Source: Lichenostomus cassidix (Eukaryota > Chordata > Aves > Passeriformes > Meliphagidae). From it: a DNA stretch of 64,000 nucleotides. How positions within the stretch are numbered: the stretch's first letter is position 1; each line of letters begins with the position of its first letter. The notes beneath the pieces are model-generated. The model saw only the letters and a program-made list of their open reading frames with translations. It made no database searches and was not told the DNA's origin. The stretch covers positions 13,827,242 through 13,891,241 of the forward strand of contig CM039192.1 of the NCBI GenBank assembly GCA_008360975.2, given 5' to 3'. Of this stretch, positions 42,298 to 55,580 are shown one piece after another. Made by a program: the position numbers and the translations under genes.

Positions 42298-45200
42298 AGC
42301 AGGTCACCACACTTATCTCCTTTCCACATGGTGTTCACTCTCTTCATATGTATGGGAAGAGCATTGGCTCAGGTTTGGGAGTCTTTCCCTTTAACTCACA
42401 ACCATCTCTGGATATGCAGAGTTTTAGTCGTGCTGATGATTTTAAAGGGATATTTACAGTGGTCTTTTAAAACTCCTGGTCAGGTTACTCAGCTGTTCAA
42501 CTGAAGCTTGTCCCAGACACAGCTTGCTTTCTTTGCAACAAATTCTGCAAACATTAAATGTTATATTTGTCACTAAGGAATCCCTTTACTGCAGAGTTTG
42601 CATTATGCCAACACACTGGCAGCCAATATAGCACCATGGGTAGCCAAGGCAAGAACAGAAAGACGATTTTCAGAAAAAGCAATGAATCTCAGGACCTTGC
42701 ATCTAGCATTTGGCTTTGGAATAAAAGTTGACTTACCTTGAAGAGACAGGGGTGAACTCTAGGAAAGCTGAAGCAAATTGGCAAAAAGCTAATGCATCCG
42801 TAATCCATTTTTGATGAAATGACTTATCAGTGTCTCAACAACTGTAGTGGTGTTAGGACTTGTTCCCCCCTCTAAATTGTGCAGAGGTGATTTCTCTCTT
42901 AATGATCTAAAAATTACTTGCTCTGAATAATTATGACTGCTGCCTGTGGAATTCTGGGGTGGTCCAGTTTCAGTTTCCACATAAAGGGTGATGCACCCCA
43001 ATTTAATCTGCACCATTTCAGTGCTGCTAAGGAGATGGTTAATAAAGAGTTCCAGAAAAACTGGAAGTATTTGGAATATCACAGGTGGATTTTGAGTCAG
43101 CAACACCCCACTGAAAGTGTTAATGGATACATTTCAATCAGTTTTAAAACATTTACTGATCAGATGGCTGCATCTTTGCTAGCTCTGTATATATATATAT
43201 GCTAAATTGTTTAAATAAACTGTGAAGCTCAAGATTTCTGAGGATGTGTAGTCCTTATAATATTTACAGTATACCTAGAAATATTTCTGCCTGAACACTA
43301 TTAAACAATGCTGTCTGTGTCATTCCTTTTTCTCCTCCATGGATAGCTCTGCTTGCAAACCAGTTTCAGCTGTGTGACAAAATATGAAAGCCTCAAAAAC
43401 ATTAAGAAGCACAGTTATGTCCCAGCAGCACCATGGGGTGCTAGAAAGTATTTACTTGATATGGCAGCAACCAAAAGACAGCAGGTGATGGATGTGAATT
43501 TTGCCAAGCCTGGCAGCTAACAAGTATGACTAGCAGCAGGTAATTTCTGTATAACTTCACAAAATGCACAGAAAATAGTAAAAGGTAAGTTGAATTTCCC
43601 ATCCATGGAGATAAGCTTCAGCTGGTGTTCATGCATAACCAGAGAAGCTGTGTCTCACTCTGTGTGTCACTCACTTGTGGGGACTGAGAAAACATGAGTT
43701 TGGGATGTGGTTTCCCCACAACCCAGTTAAATATGCTGTCAGCCCCAGAACACTCCATGTTTTGTTTTGCAGCAGTATTTTCGTTATATTTTTCTGAGCT
43801 TTATCTCTCATGTTTTCCTTGAGACTCCTTTTTCTACCTGTGCTCCCCTTCACTGATATCTCATTTCACAGCTTCCCTCATCCTGTTAAGTTATGCTATT
43901 TGATGTTTTAAAAATACTCACAGTCCAACAAAAGGAAAAGTAGGAAGTAAAATGGAATAAATATGTTGGTTCAACTTCTTTTTATCTCAGCTATTTGTCC
44001 TGGATACTGCAGGGCATCTACCCTAGAACAACAGAAAACTATGCAAGGCCAGATTAGGGCAATTTTGAACATATCTGTATTTTAGATTTAGGTGATGATC
44101 ATAGCTGATTAATATGTATACAGCAAAACAGATGAGGCATAAACCTCATGCAGAGAGAATCCCATTCAATCATTAATAATGGTGGCTTAATCATGCCTGA
44201 CCACTGTTAGTGCTGGAAGCAGACTAAAGGCATTAAAGGGGTTCTTAGCTAGGTCAGCTTGCATATCATCTGTAAGCCTTTGGCAGGGATGAAAACACAC
44301 AGGGAATGTTTGTGTAATACAAAATCTATTTTTTTCAAATGCTGTGTAATTACTTTTTTAACATAAATCTAAAAGCTTTGTCACTACAGTATGGGTAAAT
44401 GGTTTTATGCCCAGGAATATAGTTTTATTTTAAAGTTTAAGTCAAATGTTTACCACAGAGGATCAGAAAAAATCTTCTGGTCTGGAAAAGTATAAAAACA
44501 TACAGTAAGTCGTATTTGCTTGCTATTTTACTGTTCTCTTAGGAGGCTGGCTTTTGATGATATGAGTACTGACCTTAATTACTCTTGTGATATTAAACTG
44601 TTTTGAACAAATTTTCATTTATCATTATAAGGAATTAATATCTTTCTTCCTCTACACATCATTCAGGAGAAAATGGAATCCAATTATTTTGCAGTAAAAC
44701 AAATGTTCTAAGTATATCACTTAGTGTCAGGTGTTACAACAACCTTGAGGACCTTAATTACTTTGGCAGTTCTCAGATGCTGCTCCCAGGAAATGTACCT
44801 TGGGAAGAAGAAAGAAAAGGAATCTCTTATTGAAGGTGAGTACTTTTTGCTTGACCAATGCCCAGATGTTGTGTCTGAAGTCATAATGTGGACCTGAAAT
44901 ATCTTTTATGATTTGATTTCCCAAAACTGAACTCTCTGGCAATATTCTGCTTTCATGTAAACATTGAATGTAAATGCTGAACTAAAAGTAACTTTATAGG
45001 AATTCTGTATGCTGCTTAATCATTATTTTTATCAAGTTTCACTGGAGAGCATACAGATGTTCTGATTTCGGATGACATTGTACCTTTTCAGTCTCCAAAA
45101 AATCATTCACTTGATGAAAATCCATAGGTGTCCAGGTTTCACCTTTTCTATTGCTTGCTTTTCTTTCTTTTTTTTTTTTTGATGAGTGAAAATTCAATAT

Positions 45201-45499
45201 CTTACTCCAAAAGTGAAAAGTAACTTTTTACAATATTTGCACTTAGAAATGTAATTCAAGTAAGAAAGTTTGGCAGTACAGCAGCTCCAGTGAAAGAAAA
45301 GAAAGAAGATTGAATCACCAGAGAAAGAAATGAATCTGAACTGGATCCAAACAATGTGTTATTGTTGCTCTTCCCAGGCTTTGTTGTGTTTGTATTATGG
45401 GATAACTTGTGCATGCATCAAGGAATAAAAGTGCCACCAAGCTCTATAACTCAGTCAGGGCTTCAGCTGATATAAATTTTACATATTCTTTCTCTGCAG

Positions 45500-45642
45500 C
45501 TGGGAGAACACCTTCAAGGCCAGGCTGGGTGAGGTTCTGAGCAGCCTGCTCTAGCGGAAGGTGGCTCTGCCCATGGCAGGAGGGTTGGAGTGAGATGATC
45601 TTCAAGGTCCCTTCCAGCTCAGGCCATTCTGTGATTCTATCA
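45500..45642 (+). mobile_element. CR1 LINE 3' tail
   Basis: The last ~140 bp of an avian CR1 copy in plus orientation: 'ttcaaggccaggctgggt', 'gcccatggcaggagggttgga', 'gatgatcttcaaggtccc', and a terminal 'attctgtgattctatcat'. The last piece is the characteristic CR1 8-bp repeat end. It is strongly 5'-truncated. Confidence 0.93.
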
Positions 45643-48600
45643 TAATTTGCTGCTTTTTGAAAGCTGTAATTATAAAATGCTACACAAATGCTCTCAAAAG
45701 CAATCTGTAGGAACTGAATCCTCAGCAATTTCTTGACTAAATCACAGTACATACTGATTTTGCAATTTACGGTTTAATAACACTTTCAAGATGTTTCAGT
45801 TCTCAGTCTAATATATTTTATATTCAAAATGAAAACCTTTTTTTTTGGTTCTTTATCAGATTACCATTGTTTTGTAAGTGTATTTTCCATGAAATTTCTT
45901 AGAGTTACTTAAACAATATTAAAGGTTTCCTTATTGCCATGGTTATCTGGTGCTTTATTGCAAAGCTTTCCAAATCACAACAGGGCAGGCTGGCACTCAA
46001 CTCCCACTACCATGTCATTCACATTTCTGAAATCTCCTCATTAATGTTTTATCTCCCCAGAAATCCTCTTGTAATATTTTGTTTCTCTAACTATATGGGG
46101 CTTGTGACTCTGTAATTTTTCTTTCAGAAGAGTAATTTCTTCTGTTTTGTGTTTGCAAGAAGAATGCATTTATCTTCATGATATTAATGAAGGACTAGAA
46201 GATAACTTCCAGTTGTTTTCAGCCATTTGAAGTGAACAACAGTTTGTGAAATGAATGTGAAATAATATTTTTGGCAGTATTTCAGACTGTTTTACTCAAC
46301 TCTGGAAATGTATGTGGCCATTTAACAGGATAACTGTTAGAGTACTAGAGCTCCTCATAGTGTGTGTTACAAAATTCCACTGATAATACTGCATTTCTGT
46401 TGGAAAAGCATCCTTTCTCCAGGAAAGATAAGAAGGTTAATTTCTAAGAGTAATGTATTTTTCATGTTTATAGCATATCAACAAACATGTTAATTATAAT
46501 GTGTTACAATTAACACACTCAGAATGATTCACATTTTTTACTTGGATGTATCTCTGTCTTAGGGCTTTTTCTGGACTGCTGATTTGCTGTTCTTTATGAG
46601 AACTTGTAATTGCTGTCTGAATTGATTGCCTTGGTTTATGACCTTACAGTGCATCATGGCTGTTCATGTGAGAGATAGAAATAGGTATCCAAATTACCAG
46701 TGTTCAGTGTCCATTCCTACTATTTTACTATGAAGTCTAGGCTGAAAAGATCTTTTAATGCTGTATAATCATCACTGTAATTGTTACAGGGTTCTGTGGT
46801 TTTTGTTCACCCTGTTCAATGTGCTTCATGTTTTCCTTAAGAAATAAGGGAATGAAAAATCCCAAACTACAGTGTGCATTTATGTCTCCATAATGTGATG
46901 TTACCTGGTATCTTTTCATGTGGAATATTGTAACCCGTTCTTATTTGGTTCCCAGTGAGGGGTGCTTAAATATACCCAAGTGACTGACTTAATTTGAAAC
47001 TCTGCTGGAGTAGCATTTCCTATATAATCTTTTTGACCAGCTTTGATCCTAGAGAGCTTTGATGAAGCTACTAATTAGTTTTTTGATTCATCTGTGTTTA
47101 GGAAAGGGAGATTTATTATAGTAGCACCCGCTTGTGCCACTGATAATTAAAAGGCTGTCAGCATTTTCATTATATAACTCCTCTTGCAGGAGAGAATCCC
47201 TCCCCATCTGACACTTTGGATTATTTGTGAATGACTATGGCACTCTGAAGAACTTGCCACTTAGGCTAAAATTGACTGAAAATGGCGTTCCCATGAACCA
47301 TTCCAGCCATCACTACTGTGAGGTAAGCATGGCCTTGCACTCATCTCTCTTGGAAAAAAACAGAAGAAATTGAAAAATCAGGACCAGACCCTCCATATTT
47401 GGCACTTGTGTGTGGGGGTGGTTTTTTTTAATTAGGAAAATAAATTCTGCTGCAGATAAATTTGAAAAACCATCGAAAGAAATAGATTCCCCATTTTTAG
47501 AATTTCAGCTTTGTGTATCTTCTTCATAAATCAATAGAAATAATCTGTTGTTGCCTTGAAAAGAATTTTTAAACCCTGACAGTTTTGTCAGTAGCTGGAC
47601 TCCACATTTGTCATTTGTGGCACATGATCTGCTGACAGTGTGTTATATATCTGCTTTTTGAATTCTGATTTTCTGAAATACACATACACCCTTTGCTCAG
47701 CCTGAGATGTAAGTGCAGTTAATCTGTGTTCAGTTTGGGGTTGCAACTGGCTATTCCCATGTGTGAAAGAACTCAGTTCACACAGGGGAGGTGATTCTCC
47801 ATGAGCTTCAAATCCCATGCCATTACCACATTGTATTAGAAAGGAAAACATTTACAGGTTATGTAAAATTATCAGCAATTCTGATTTTGCAGCAATCTGC
47901 AAAATTGGACTGTGACCTATGAGAATGAAAATCTTTCTCTAATGAGATATTTTGGTGACTTTCTCTGCCTTCCTAAAAGCCCAAGGTGAATCGATGTCTC
48001 CTTATGTGACTTAGTCTAGTAGCAGCTCTCAGAGTTGCAGGCAAGGCTCTAATATACTCCTGTGAAAATTTATGTATGTTTTATAACAAGGAGGTAGAGC
48101 ACACTCACAGACAATATAAATTTTACTGCATAACAATAATTCAGTTTCTTTTCTTTTAAAGACTCTTGAAGTAATACATTATTTTTACTTGGCTGTCAGC
48201 GCTTTTTACATTTATAAAAGTGAGATGGCAGGGGAGGAAATGGGATTGTATTAGACCTCTACTTGCATTTATGCATTTGTGAAATACCATATGTATGGTT
48301 TATAAATTCTGTTAAATCAAGTTCCGACCACTTATCGCAACATAAATTTATTTTTTATATCTAGTCTCATTGACTTTTCTAAATGGACTCCTTCCCCTTC
48401 TTCATTTATTTTATCATGTTCTCTCTTGATAAATCTGCTGTCAGAAATAGTAGCTTCTCATCAACTTTCTCCATCCTGTAAATTATTTTTTTAATAAGCA
48501 GCTTTTAATGATCATATTTAATGGAATCCAAATAGTAATGTTTTATAATTGGAAAAAAAAAAAAAAAAAAGGAAGCAGGCATGTTGTGTTCTGTCACATT

Positions 48601-51089
48601 ACTTCAGCTCTGGAGATCTTGGCCCTCGGAGGGCCATGGCAGCTCTACTGCTGGGAGTTCTAGAAAAACCATACTACACATCACACTTCCATGTCAGTGC
48701 TTGGCAGAAGGGAGAGAAGGAAAGGCCCTTGCCTCTGGACAAGTAAATTGAAATAGTGAGCTACTCCATTTTCTCTGCTGTTTTTGATCTAGAAGTTTTG
48801 TTTTCTACTGAGCCACATCAGCTCTTTGGTAAGCCCCTGCATTTTCTGTATAAGACAGAAAATTGTCTTTTAAATACTTTCCCAGTCCTCCCATCTCCCA
48901 AAAAGCAAACATGTTCTAGTGGATTGTTATGGGCATGTTTATCCATACAGACTTTTAAATCAGAGTATGATATTGGTGTGTTCTGGAATGATTGTTTTCT
49001 TATATTGTAAAAACAATGTACTAACAAAAGACAATTAGTGTTTTCACATTGTTTGAAAAAGTAAAATGCAATTAAAACTACACATGCATTTGCAGTTGCC
49101 AGTACAAAGAAAAATACCCTTTTAATGCAACGTGGCCATTAAATTCAGAGGAGACAGGAGATGACATGCACAGGAGTCACTTGGGGGAAGTAACGTGTAA
49201 CAGGCTTGGTGGATTTTAATGTTGTTACTTTTCTTGTTAAAATCCCCTGCTACCACTTGGCTGGGCTTAATTAATGGTTTTGAATTTTGCTGAACTTCAA
49301 AGACTGGGAGGTGCTTTCAGATCTGATATGTAAAAATGAGAAATGATGTTGGAAGTTATTCTCAATCAGAGAGAACACACACTTACTGTCTTATTATTGT
49401 AGTGTAATATATCATCAAAGAACAGATAAACAAACCTCTTCTGATTAGTTTCCACCTCATTTATCTACTTTGTACAAATTAACTATTGTCCTTGACATCT
49501 AGAGGTGAAACAGTCAAATTCAAGTACTTACAGGCAATAATGATGATATTCCGTGTATCTAAACCCTTTCCTGGTTTTGCACATCACAAATACTTTTTTA
49601 CATAAGTGGTTTTATTATGTGTGAAATAGTTCATAATCCCACTCTCCTTTCTCCTCGCCTCTTGTAGTTTATTGTCTTTGGATAGGAATATACACATGAC
49701 TTAAGCTACAAAATTGCTTTTGTACAGTAATGAGCTACTTCTAGCCAGAATAAAACACTGGCTAGTCAGGCAAGGCCACATTACCCACTAATGGGGTGCA
49801 ATGAGGGGCATATTCTATCCAATTTAAACTTCTGGTAGGTGTGTTCAGTGGATTAGATGTAATTACTCCAAAAGGACAGTAAGCCATGCCTGTGGGATAA
49901 ATAATTATGCATTGGTGGCTCCAGACTGATGTTTATGTCTTGTCCACCACAGCTCTGTGCCAGAATTGATGCTGAGTGCCCAGCACCCCCTCACATCCTC
50001 TTCCCAGCAGTGCTCTATCTCCAGTACATTTCCAAAGGCCTCTAATTTTTGGAGTAAGTTTTTGGGGTGTCTACCTTATGGCCATTAAAGACTGAATTTC
50101 CAACTGGTGTTAAAAACTATTAGAACAAATGCTTATACTGAAATTCAGTAAATTTATCCACCTTTCTGCTTAATGAATTTAAATGTATGTTTCTATGCCA
50201 AAATAGTTACAATGCACATTATTTCATAACTAATGTCGTGCATTTTTGGAACTATGGCCGTCTCTGACTCATAAGACAGTACTGTGAAAATTAGAACAGA
50301 CATTGCTTTGTGTTAGCCAGCAGTTCCAAGGAAAATATCATATACTTAAATGCAGTCCAGAAGAATAAAGCTGCTTCTTTTGCCCTGAGTGGGAAGTGGC
50401 AAATGTGGATTGCAAAGAAATGCTGCCAGCATTGATCCAGAATTGTCAAAATGGGTCCTTGAAATACAATGGTCTGAAAGGGCTGCACTATGAGTTGGAG
50501 AGTTCAGCATGATCAGATCTATTTTGGCTTGTACACTTTGAGCAAGAGCAGTCACTTTAATTAGTATGAGAGTCAGAGGATTCAGAAAAATCTAGGATTA
50601 GTGTCTTGTGTTAAAACTTGAAGGCTATTGCAAAAATCTAATTTTTGTCAAAATTCTCTTTTAGCAGTGAAATGTAATGAATAGGTAGAGGTAGGATGTA
50701 TCTTTTGCATATTCTGTATAACTTCAGAGTATAATTTATGCTTCATTTTATTGTGGCCTGGAGTATGTGTGTGTGCACGTGCCTATATCATGCAGGAAAG
50801 CCAATACTTTCTTTTAGTGGTGAAGAAACTGTTTAAAAGAAGTGCATTTTAGAGATCTAATCATCCTTCAAAGTTATTAAGCCTTTTAAAATTAATTAAA
50901 TGTAAGTTAGATCGAAGATGATACTTAGCGCAATTTCCTTTGCTCTATTTGCCTGTAAAGGGAGATTTGGTTTCTCAAGAATTGGTGATTTGTATTGCTC
51001 TTATCTCAACCTGTTTGTGGGCAGCTTTTTTCCTGTGAGCATTGTCTAATTCTTTCTGTGATAGCAGTGGGTGGGAAATGACAGCTGGC
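45643..51089. other. AT-rich non-coding host DNA
   Basis: No gene is recognised. The block includes an A18 run at 48553-48570, a short TG-rich run near 50766-50776, and an interrupted palindrome near 46490-46506 (gtgtta ... taacac). The open frames here are short and have no motif. Confidence 0.55.
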
Positions 51090-51500
51090 TGTAGGGACCA
51101 TAGCTGGGGTGAGGCTCTGCCCCCAGGCCAGGCCGGGGCTGTGGGGCTGTGCTCAGGCTCTAGCTATTCCTCTTTTCCCTGCTCTAGAGCAAGTCCTGTC
51201 CACACAGCACAGCTCCTTCAGGAAGTCTCCACCCCCTCTGGCTGGCTTGGGGCTGTCCATGGGCTGCAGTGGGGTGTCTGCTTCACCCTGGTGTCCCCAC
51301 AGGCTGCAGGGGAATCCCTGCTCCAGCCTCTGGAGCTCCTTATCCACCCCCATCTCCAACCTCAGTGTCACACAGTTCCTCACTTTGTCCCTCACACTGC
51401 TCCTCACACTTTCCCTCCCTCTTTCCCCTCACTGCTGGGCAGTTTTGCCCTTTCTCACTCACATTCCCACCGTGCCTCTTCCTCAGTGTGTGGTATTTAA
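51090..51500 (-). mobile_element. Probable decayed avian LTR-type repeat (GC/pyrimidine-rich)
   Basis: This segment is abruptly GC- and pyrimidine-rich compared with its flanks. It contains 'catgggctgcag', 'tgtctgcttcaccctggtgt', 'caggctgcaggggaatc' and 'tcacacagttcctcac' blocks, an arrangement I associate with a dispersed bird LTR-type repeat read on the minus strand. The identification rests on general resemblance; I found no clear TG...CA ends or target duplication. The overlapping open frames of 84-152 codons are by-products of low stop density in GC-rich DNA. Confidence 0.35.
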
Positions 51501-54500
51501 ATGTACTTTTAGGGAAGATTGAGCACAGATTGACTATGAGCATTCAACCAAATGATTGATGTTCACTATAAATTGCTTTGCACTTTATTTCCTCTCAGAT
51601 TCTTGACAGTAGTTTAGGATTCACTTGCATTTCTTTTGAGTGGTAAAAAAAGCAGAAAAACAAAAAAAAACCCCAAAAAACAAACAAAAAAAAAGAGAGA
51701 AAAGGAGAAGGAAAAAGGAAAAGTTGTACATGAAAAGTCCAGCTGCTGTCACATTTCTTATCTGTGTGTGTAGTTCCTGAGAATGGGACATAGGGCTGGA
51801 CCTGTGCAGATGGGACTTTTGGGGATTCATCTGGGAAGAGCCTCTGGAACTCCACAATGTCCTATGTATGACTGACTTTCCTAAATGTTGTGTGGAGAAC
51901 CTTTCACTAGAAGGGGATGCTTGTGGTGATTTGCTAACAAAACCAGTGCTCTGCAAAGAAGAAGTCATCTCTTCCCTGAGGCTCCATTCCTCCTGCAGCC
52001 TCCCAGGGGTGCACAGACAGGGGACTGAGAGATGGTGCTTCTCATTATCTCACTTTCCCTCTGCTTTTAAATTAGGTCTGGCTTTTATTGATGTGAAAGA
52101 AAGCCAGCAGTGACCCTTCTGTTCTCAAGTCTTCTCAGGTAGCAGAGGTGAAAGTATAGCCAGTAGTCGCCTGTAGTGACATCTGAAAGGACAGCAGTGA
52201 ATGTCAGAACTGAAGGCTGGTAAATACTATCATAGCTTTGTCTACAGCTCCATGTATGTGTGTTGAAATATTGGCCATTCACCTTTAAAGCAGTTGATGT
52301 GTTAATAAATATTTTGTCATAGCACTCTGATCTCAGAAAACTGTTGTAATTGCAACAGATGATAAAGGGTCTGGGGTTTGTTTTTTAATGTATTTCTGGT
52401 GTTACTAGGAAAAGCCTGGTTAGGAAAGTCAAACAAGCACTGACATACCTGACACAGCAACCTGGCAAAATTCCTATGGCCATTAGCTGAAAGAGTAAAA
52501 GGAAACAGCTCCTACATATTCATGAGGAAAAACAAATGCCTGTTTGTCTGGCTATAGTCTTTCACGGCCTATTGCTTTATTTTGTAATTACAGCCTGTCC
52601 TGATCCTCTGGTAACCTACAGGACAGGCAGCCCTTGATGGCCTGTGCAGGCCTCCTGGCTGCCCTAGGAATGGACTCCTGGGACAAGGGCTGCCTTGGGT
52701 CACTTTGGCAAAGTTTCCAGCCAATGCCAGGAGCTGGACCAACACATTCTGGAATGAACCTTGTTCAAATCCCAGAAAGGACAATCTGATCCCAATTCTC
52801 AGTAACATAACAGGAGGAGGCTTCAAATGAAGAAAACAGATCACTAATACAAACTTAATAAGCTAAGTATGCCTTTGTTTCTATTTCTTCTGAAGTAGCT
52901 GTTTGTGATAAAAAGGTACCAGAACTGCAGTCATGATGATACATTTGTCTCAAGAAACGTTTTTTGCAGGCTATCAAAGATTATCAAATAAACACATGAC
53001 CTTGACATTGATTCAGTGATTTAGGAATGCATTAGCTCTTTTCTTCCACTACATGGAAGGGCTCTCAAGAGAAATGAAAAATTGAACTGTATCTTCAACC
53101 CACTTGGGCTAAGGTACAGAAATAGTAAACCTTGTATGAGAGGCTTTTGAACCCAGGTTTTTAATACTTCAGAATCTCTCAATGTTGAGGTCAAGTTTGA
53201 AATCTTGATTTTGCTCTGAGGTTTGACTTATCATTCTACAACTTTTCTAAGTAGAAGCAGTGGTTCTGCAGACTTCCACAGAAAAAGGATGCCGTGGGCT
53301 GATGATGATCAGGGATGATGATCCCTTCCCTTACCATTTCTACAGAGTTTGGAATACTTTGATCTTGACAGCTGAAGTTGTGGAGTCTGAGGTCTGACTC
53401 TGGGCTCTTGGGCAGAGGCTGTGCATGGGTTTCTCTCTCTAATACTGGCTGTATTTACTGACTCTACCTTCTGCATCAAGTACTTACACTGATCATGTGC
53501 ATCCTGAAGTTATTAAGGGTGGATTAAAGGTAAATGTTGTAATCTTAGATTGCAGACTAGCAAAAATACTTTGCTTTGTAGGGTTTGAGTTTTGTACTTC
53601 TGAATGGTCAGATCTCCGTGCACACACTTTTAATTTATTGTGCTATGAAAAACATGACTGATTTACATTCATTTGTGCCTAAATTGAAACAAATACTGTG
53701 AAGTAAGAGGAAGTGATTAAGGCACTCTGTTTTTCACTGAAAAATATGTACTAATTGGGTAGAGCTGTGGCATCACCTGCTGTAACCATATTAATTATGG
53801 TGCATGATACAATTTTTATCTGCTCTCATCACTTCTGAGAAGAGCTGTGAGGAGCTGTGCAAGTGACTTTGTTGAGGATGACTCAGTATCAAGGACTGTG
53901 ATGGCTGTGCAAGCAATTCCACAGAGTATGAATGAGCTGGGGGGTGGCAACCTGGGCAGGCATCACTCAGCAGCACATGCACTGCTGAAGGCTGCAACAC
54001 AAGTTCTTTGGCATCAAATTCGTAGCCCATGAGCTACAGAATTCCTGCAATGTCTAGCAGTTTTGATATTTCAAAGGTTATGTACTTACATGGTTTATGT
54101 TTCTCCATAATAATAACGGATGACAAAGCAGAGTCTAAACTGTCTTTCAAAACTGTTTTCATTTTGATTGCCTAAAAACCTTATTGGGTATAGAGAGCAA
54201 GGCTTTTCAGTTCTTGGCCTTATGAACAACTTTTACAGAAACAGAAACAAGTAAGTGACAGTTATTTAGGTTTCTTTCTTCCCTTCTTCTAATTTTGAAA
54301 TTACCCTCAGAGTTCTGTTTCTATGTCTGCATTTTCTTTTCTCTCTTCCTTTTTATATGTAGTAGTAAAAATGGAATATTGGTTTAATTTAAGCAACTTA
54401 ATTGTTAATTGTCTATTATTTGTACTTTCTATTATGAAGATAGTATCAAATCTTCTGAAATGGTAAGAAGTTTATATCCACCATTGTTTTTCTTTCTGAA

Positions 54501-54908
54501 AAGCTGTTCTAAATTTAACAAGCAATGTTTTTTGTGTTGTATTGCTTCCTATTTGGCTGCATTATATGTAGAAGGGTCAAAATGCATGCCTTTGATTTAT
54601 GTGGCAATGTAAAGAGCAGCTACAAATGCCATGAGGCAGAAAGTTTGAGTCTGTCCAATTGCTAAGTGTTTCTCTGTGAGAAATGACTCCTTGTTCTTTG
54701 GATCACAGAGATTGTACAATTACAATTTTAATCAATCCAACACAAGATTCATTGGTTCTTACTGTGCAGAGCACATAGTCACAGTCCAATAAATCTGCTT
54801 CTGCTGTGCAGATCCAGACTGCTGGAGCCTCTAGAGACTGAGAACAAATGACAGGCATGTCTGCCTTGCCTGTGCACTGCACGGTGTCAGGTGTAAGGAA
54901 GGTGTGCT
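51501..54908. other. Non-coding host DNA left of the provirus
   Basis: No gene is recognised. There is an A-rich low-complexity tract at 51644-51722 and a 9-bp inverted repeat at 52593-52628. The last few hundred bases before the provirus are ordinary flank, in sharp compositional contrast to the GC-rich element that starts at 54915. Confidence 0.6.
51644..51722. repeat. A-rich low-complexity tract
   Basis: Mostly A runs interrupted by single C and G bases, changing to a GA-rich part at its right end. No adjoining SINE or LINE body was identified that it would be the tail of. Confidence 0.85.
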
Positions 54909-54914
54909 GCTACT
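54909..54914. repeat. Target-site duplication, left copy (gctact)
   Basis: The six bases gctact lie directly left of the provirus, and the same six occur at 62908-62913, one base beyond the right end. Six-bp duplications are usual for alpha- and betaretroviruses. The one-base offset on the right (an extra g at 62907) could be an altered flank base or a slightly longer LTR end. Confidence 0.72.
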
Positions 54915-55191
54915 TGAAGTTGTAAGGGTCCGGCGGGGTCCGGCCGCCTGGCCCCAACGAGCTCCGGGGCTTCGGGAGACCTCGGGGGCCTCACCTGGCC
55001 CAAGCTCTCAGCCCTCCCGGCTGTTCAGCTCTGTCCAGAGGCGGCTGCGGTCAGCCTCGGTGTTCCCAGGGTCGCTCCTTGGAGCGGCAGGGACCACGCG
55101 GCGGAGGCGGGTGCCTGCCGGGCAGGAATGCCGTGGAGTCGCTGGTCGCTTCCCGTGAAAGGGCGACGAGCCGAGAGTCATCAGTGTGCAG

Positions 55192-55197
55192 TTTATT
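55192..55197 (-). terminator. Retroviral poly(A) signal AATAAA (3' LTR)
   Basis: AATAAA on the minus strand, about 280 bp before the LTR end, followed by CTGCACACTGATGA where cleavage would be expected. In the 3' LTR this is the signal that would end proviral transcripts. The same hexamer is at 62402-62397 in the 5' LTR. Confidence 0.8.
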
Positions 55198-55325
55198 AAG
55201 GAGAAGCGGCGCGGGGGAGGCACACTGGGGGCTCTCGGGTGGGGCGGTCCACGCAGCTACCGGGCGCAGAACCCGGCGGGGCTGGGGTCGCGGCCACACC
55301 ACGCGGAGAGAACAAAGGGAGGGGG

Positions 55326-55373
55326 TTTTTAGGGCGAAATACGGGGTTTCCCGGGGAGGAACAGCAGGGGCGG
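55326..55373 (-). promoter_or_regulatory. Core promoter candidate of the 3' LTR
   Basis: Minus strand: a CCGCCCC GC box (55373-55367) lies about 36 bp upstream of a TAAAAA TATA-like element (55331-55326). A start ~25-30 bp further down would give an R region of ~100-130 nt ending near the AATAAA. An alternative TATATTT lies further up at about 55429-55423, with two more GC boxes and an inverted CCAAT around 55500-55541. Which element is used cannot be decided here. Confidence 0.5.
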
Positions 55374-55580
55374 AGCCAACGGGGCTCCGGGACAACATGA
55401 GGGACAAGCGGGGGAGCAAATGAAATATAACTAGGGAGGGGATTACAAGCAACTCATGGGGGAAGCCCGGCAACAGAACATTCTAGTGAGGGCAAGCAGC
55501 GGGGGCGGTGATAGGGGCGGGGAAGCAAACTTTAAACCAATAAGCTTAGGAAAAACTTTCCAGGGGAGGGAGAGAGCGGT

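Larger units (their letters stand above)
32494..45499. other. AT-rich non-coding host DNA, one long unrecognised frame
   Basis: No recognisable gene is present. A minus-strand frame of 171 codons at 40665-40150 is the longest open frame in the host sequence. It is lysine-, serine- and leucine-rich with no known motif. Other contents are an inverted-repeat cluster at about 35010-35075, a perfect 21-bp tandem duplication at 42256-42297 and a (TA)n tract at 43188-43200. Confidence 0.5.

Noticed and set aside
55051..55473. Open frames of ~140 codons in both LTRs (also 62250-62678)
   Set aside because: GC-rich LTR sequence has few stops. The frames overlap R and U5, have no initiation context and do not resemble an LTR-encoded accessory protein.
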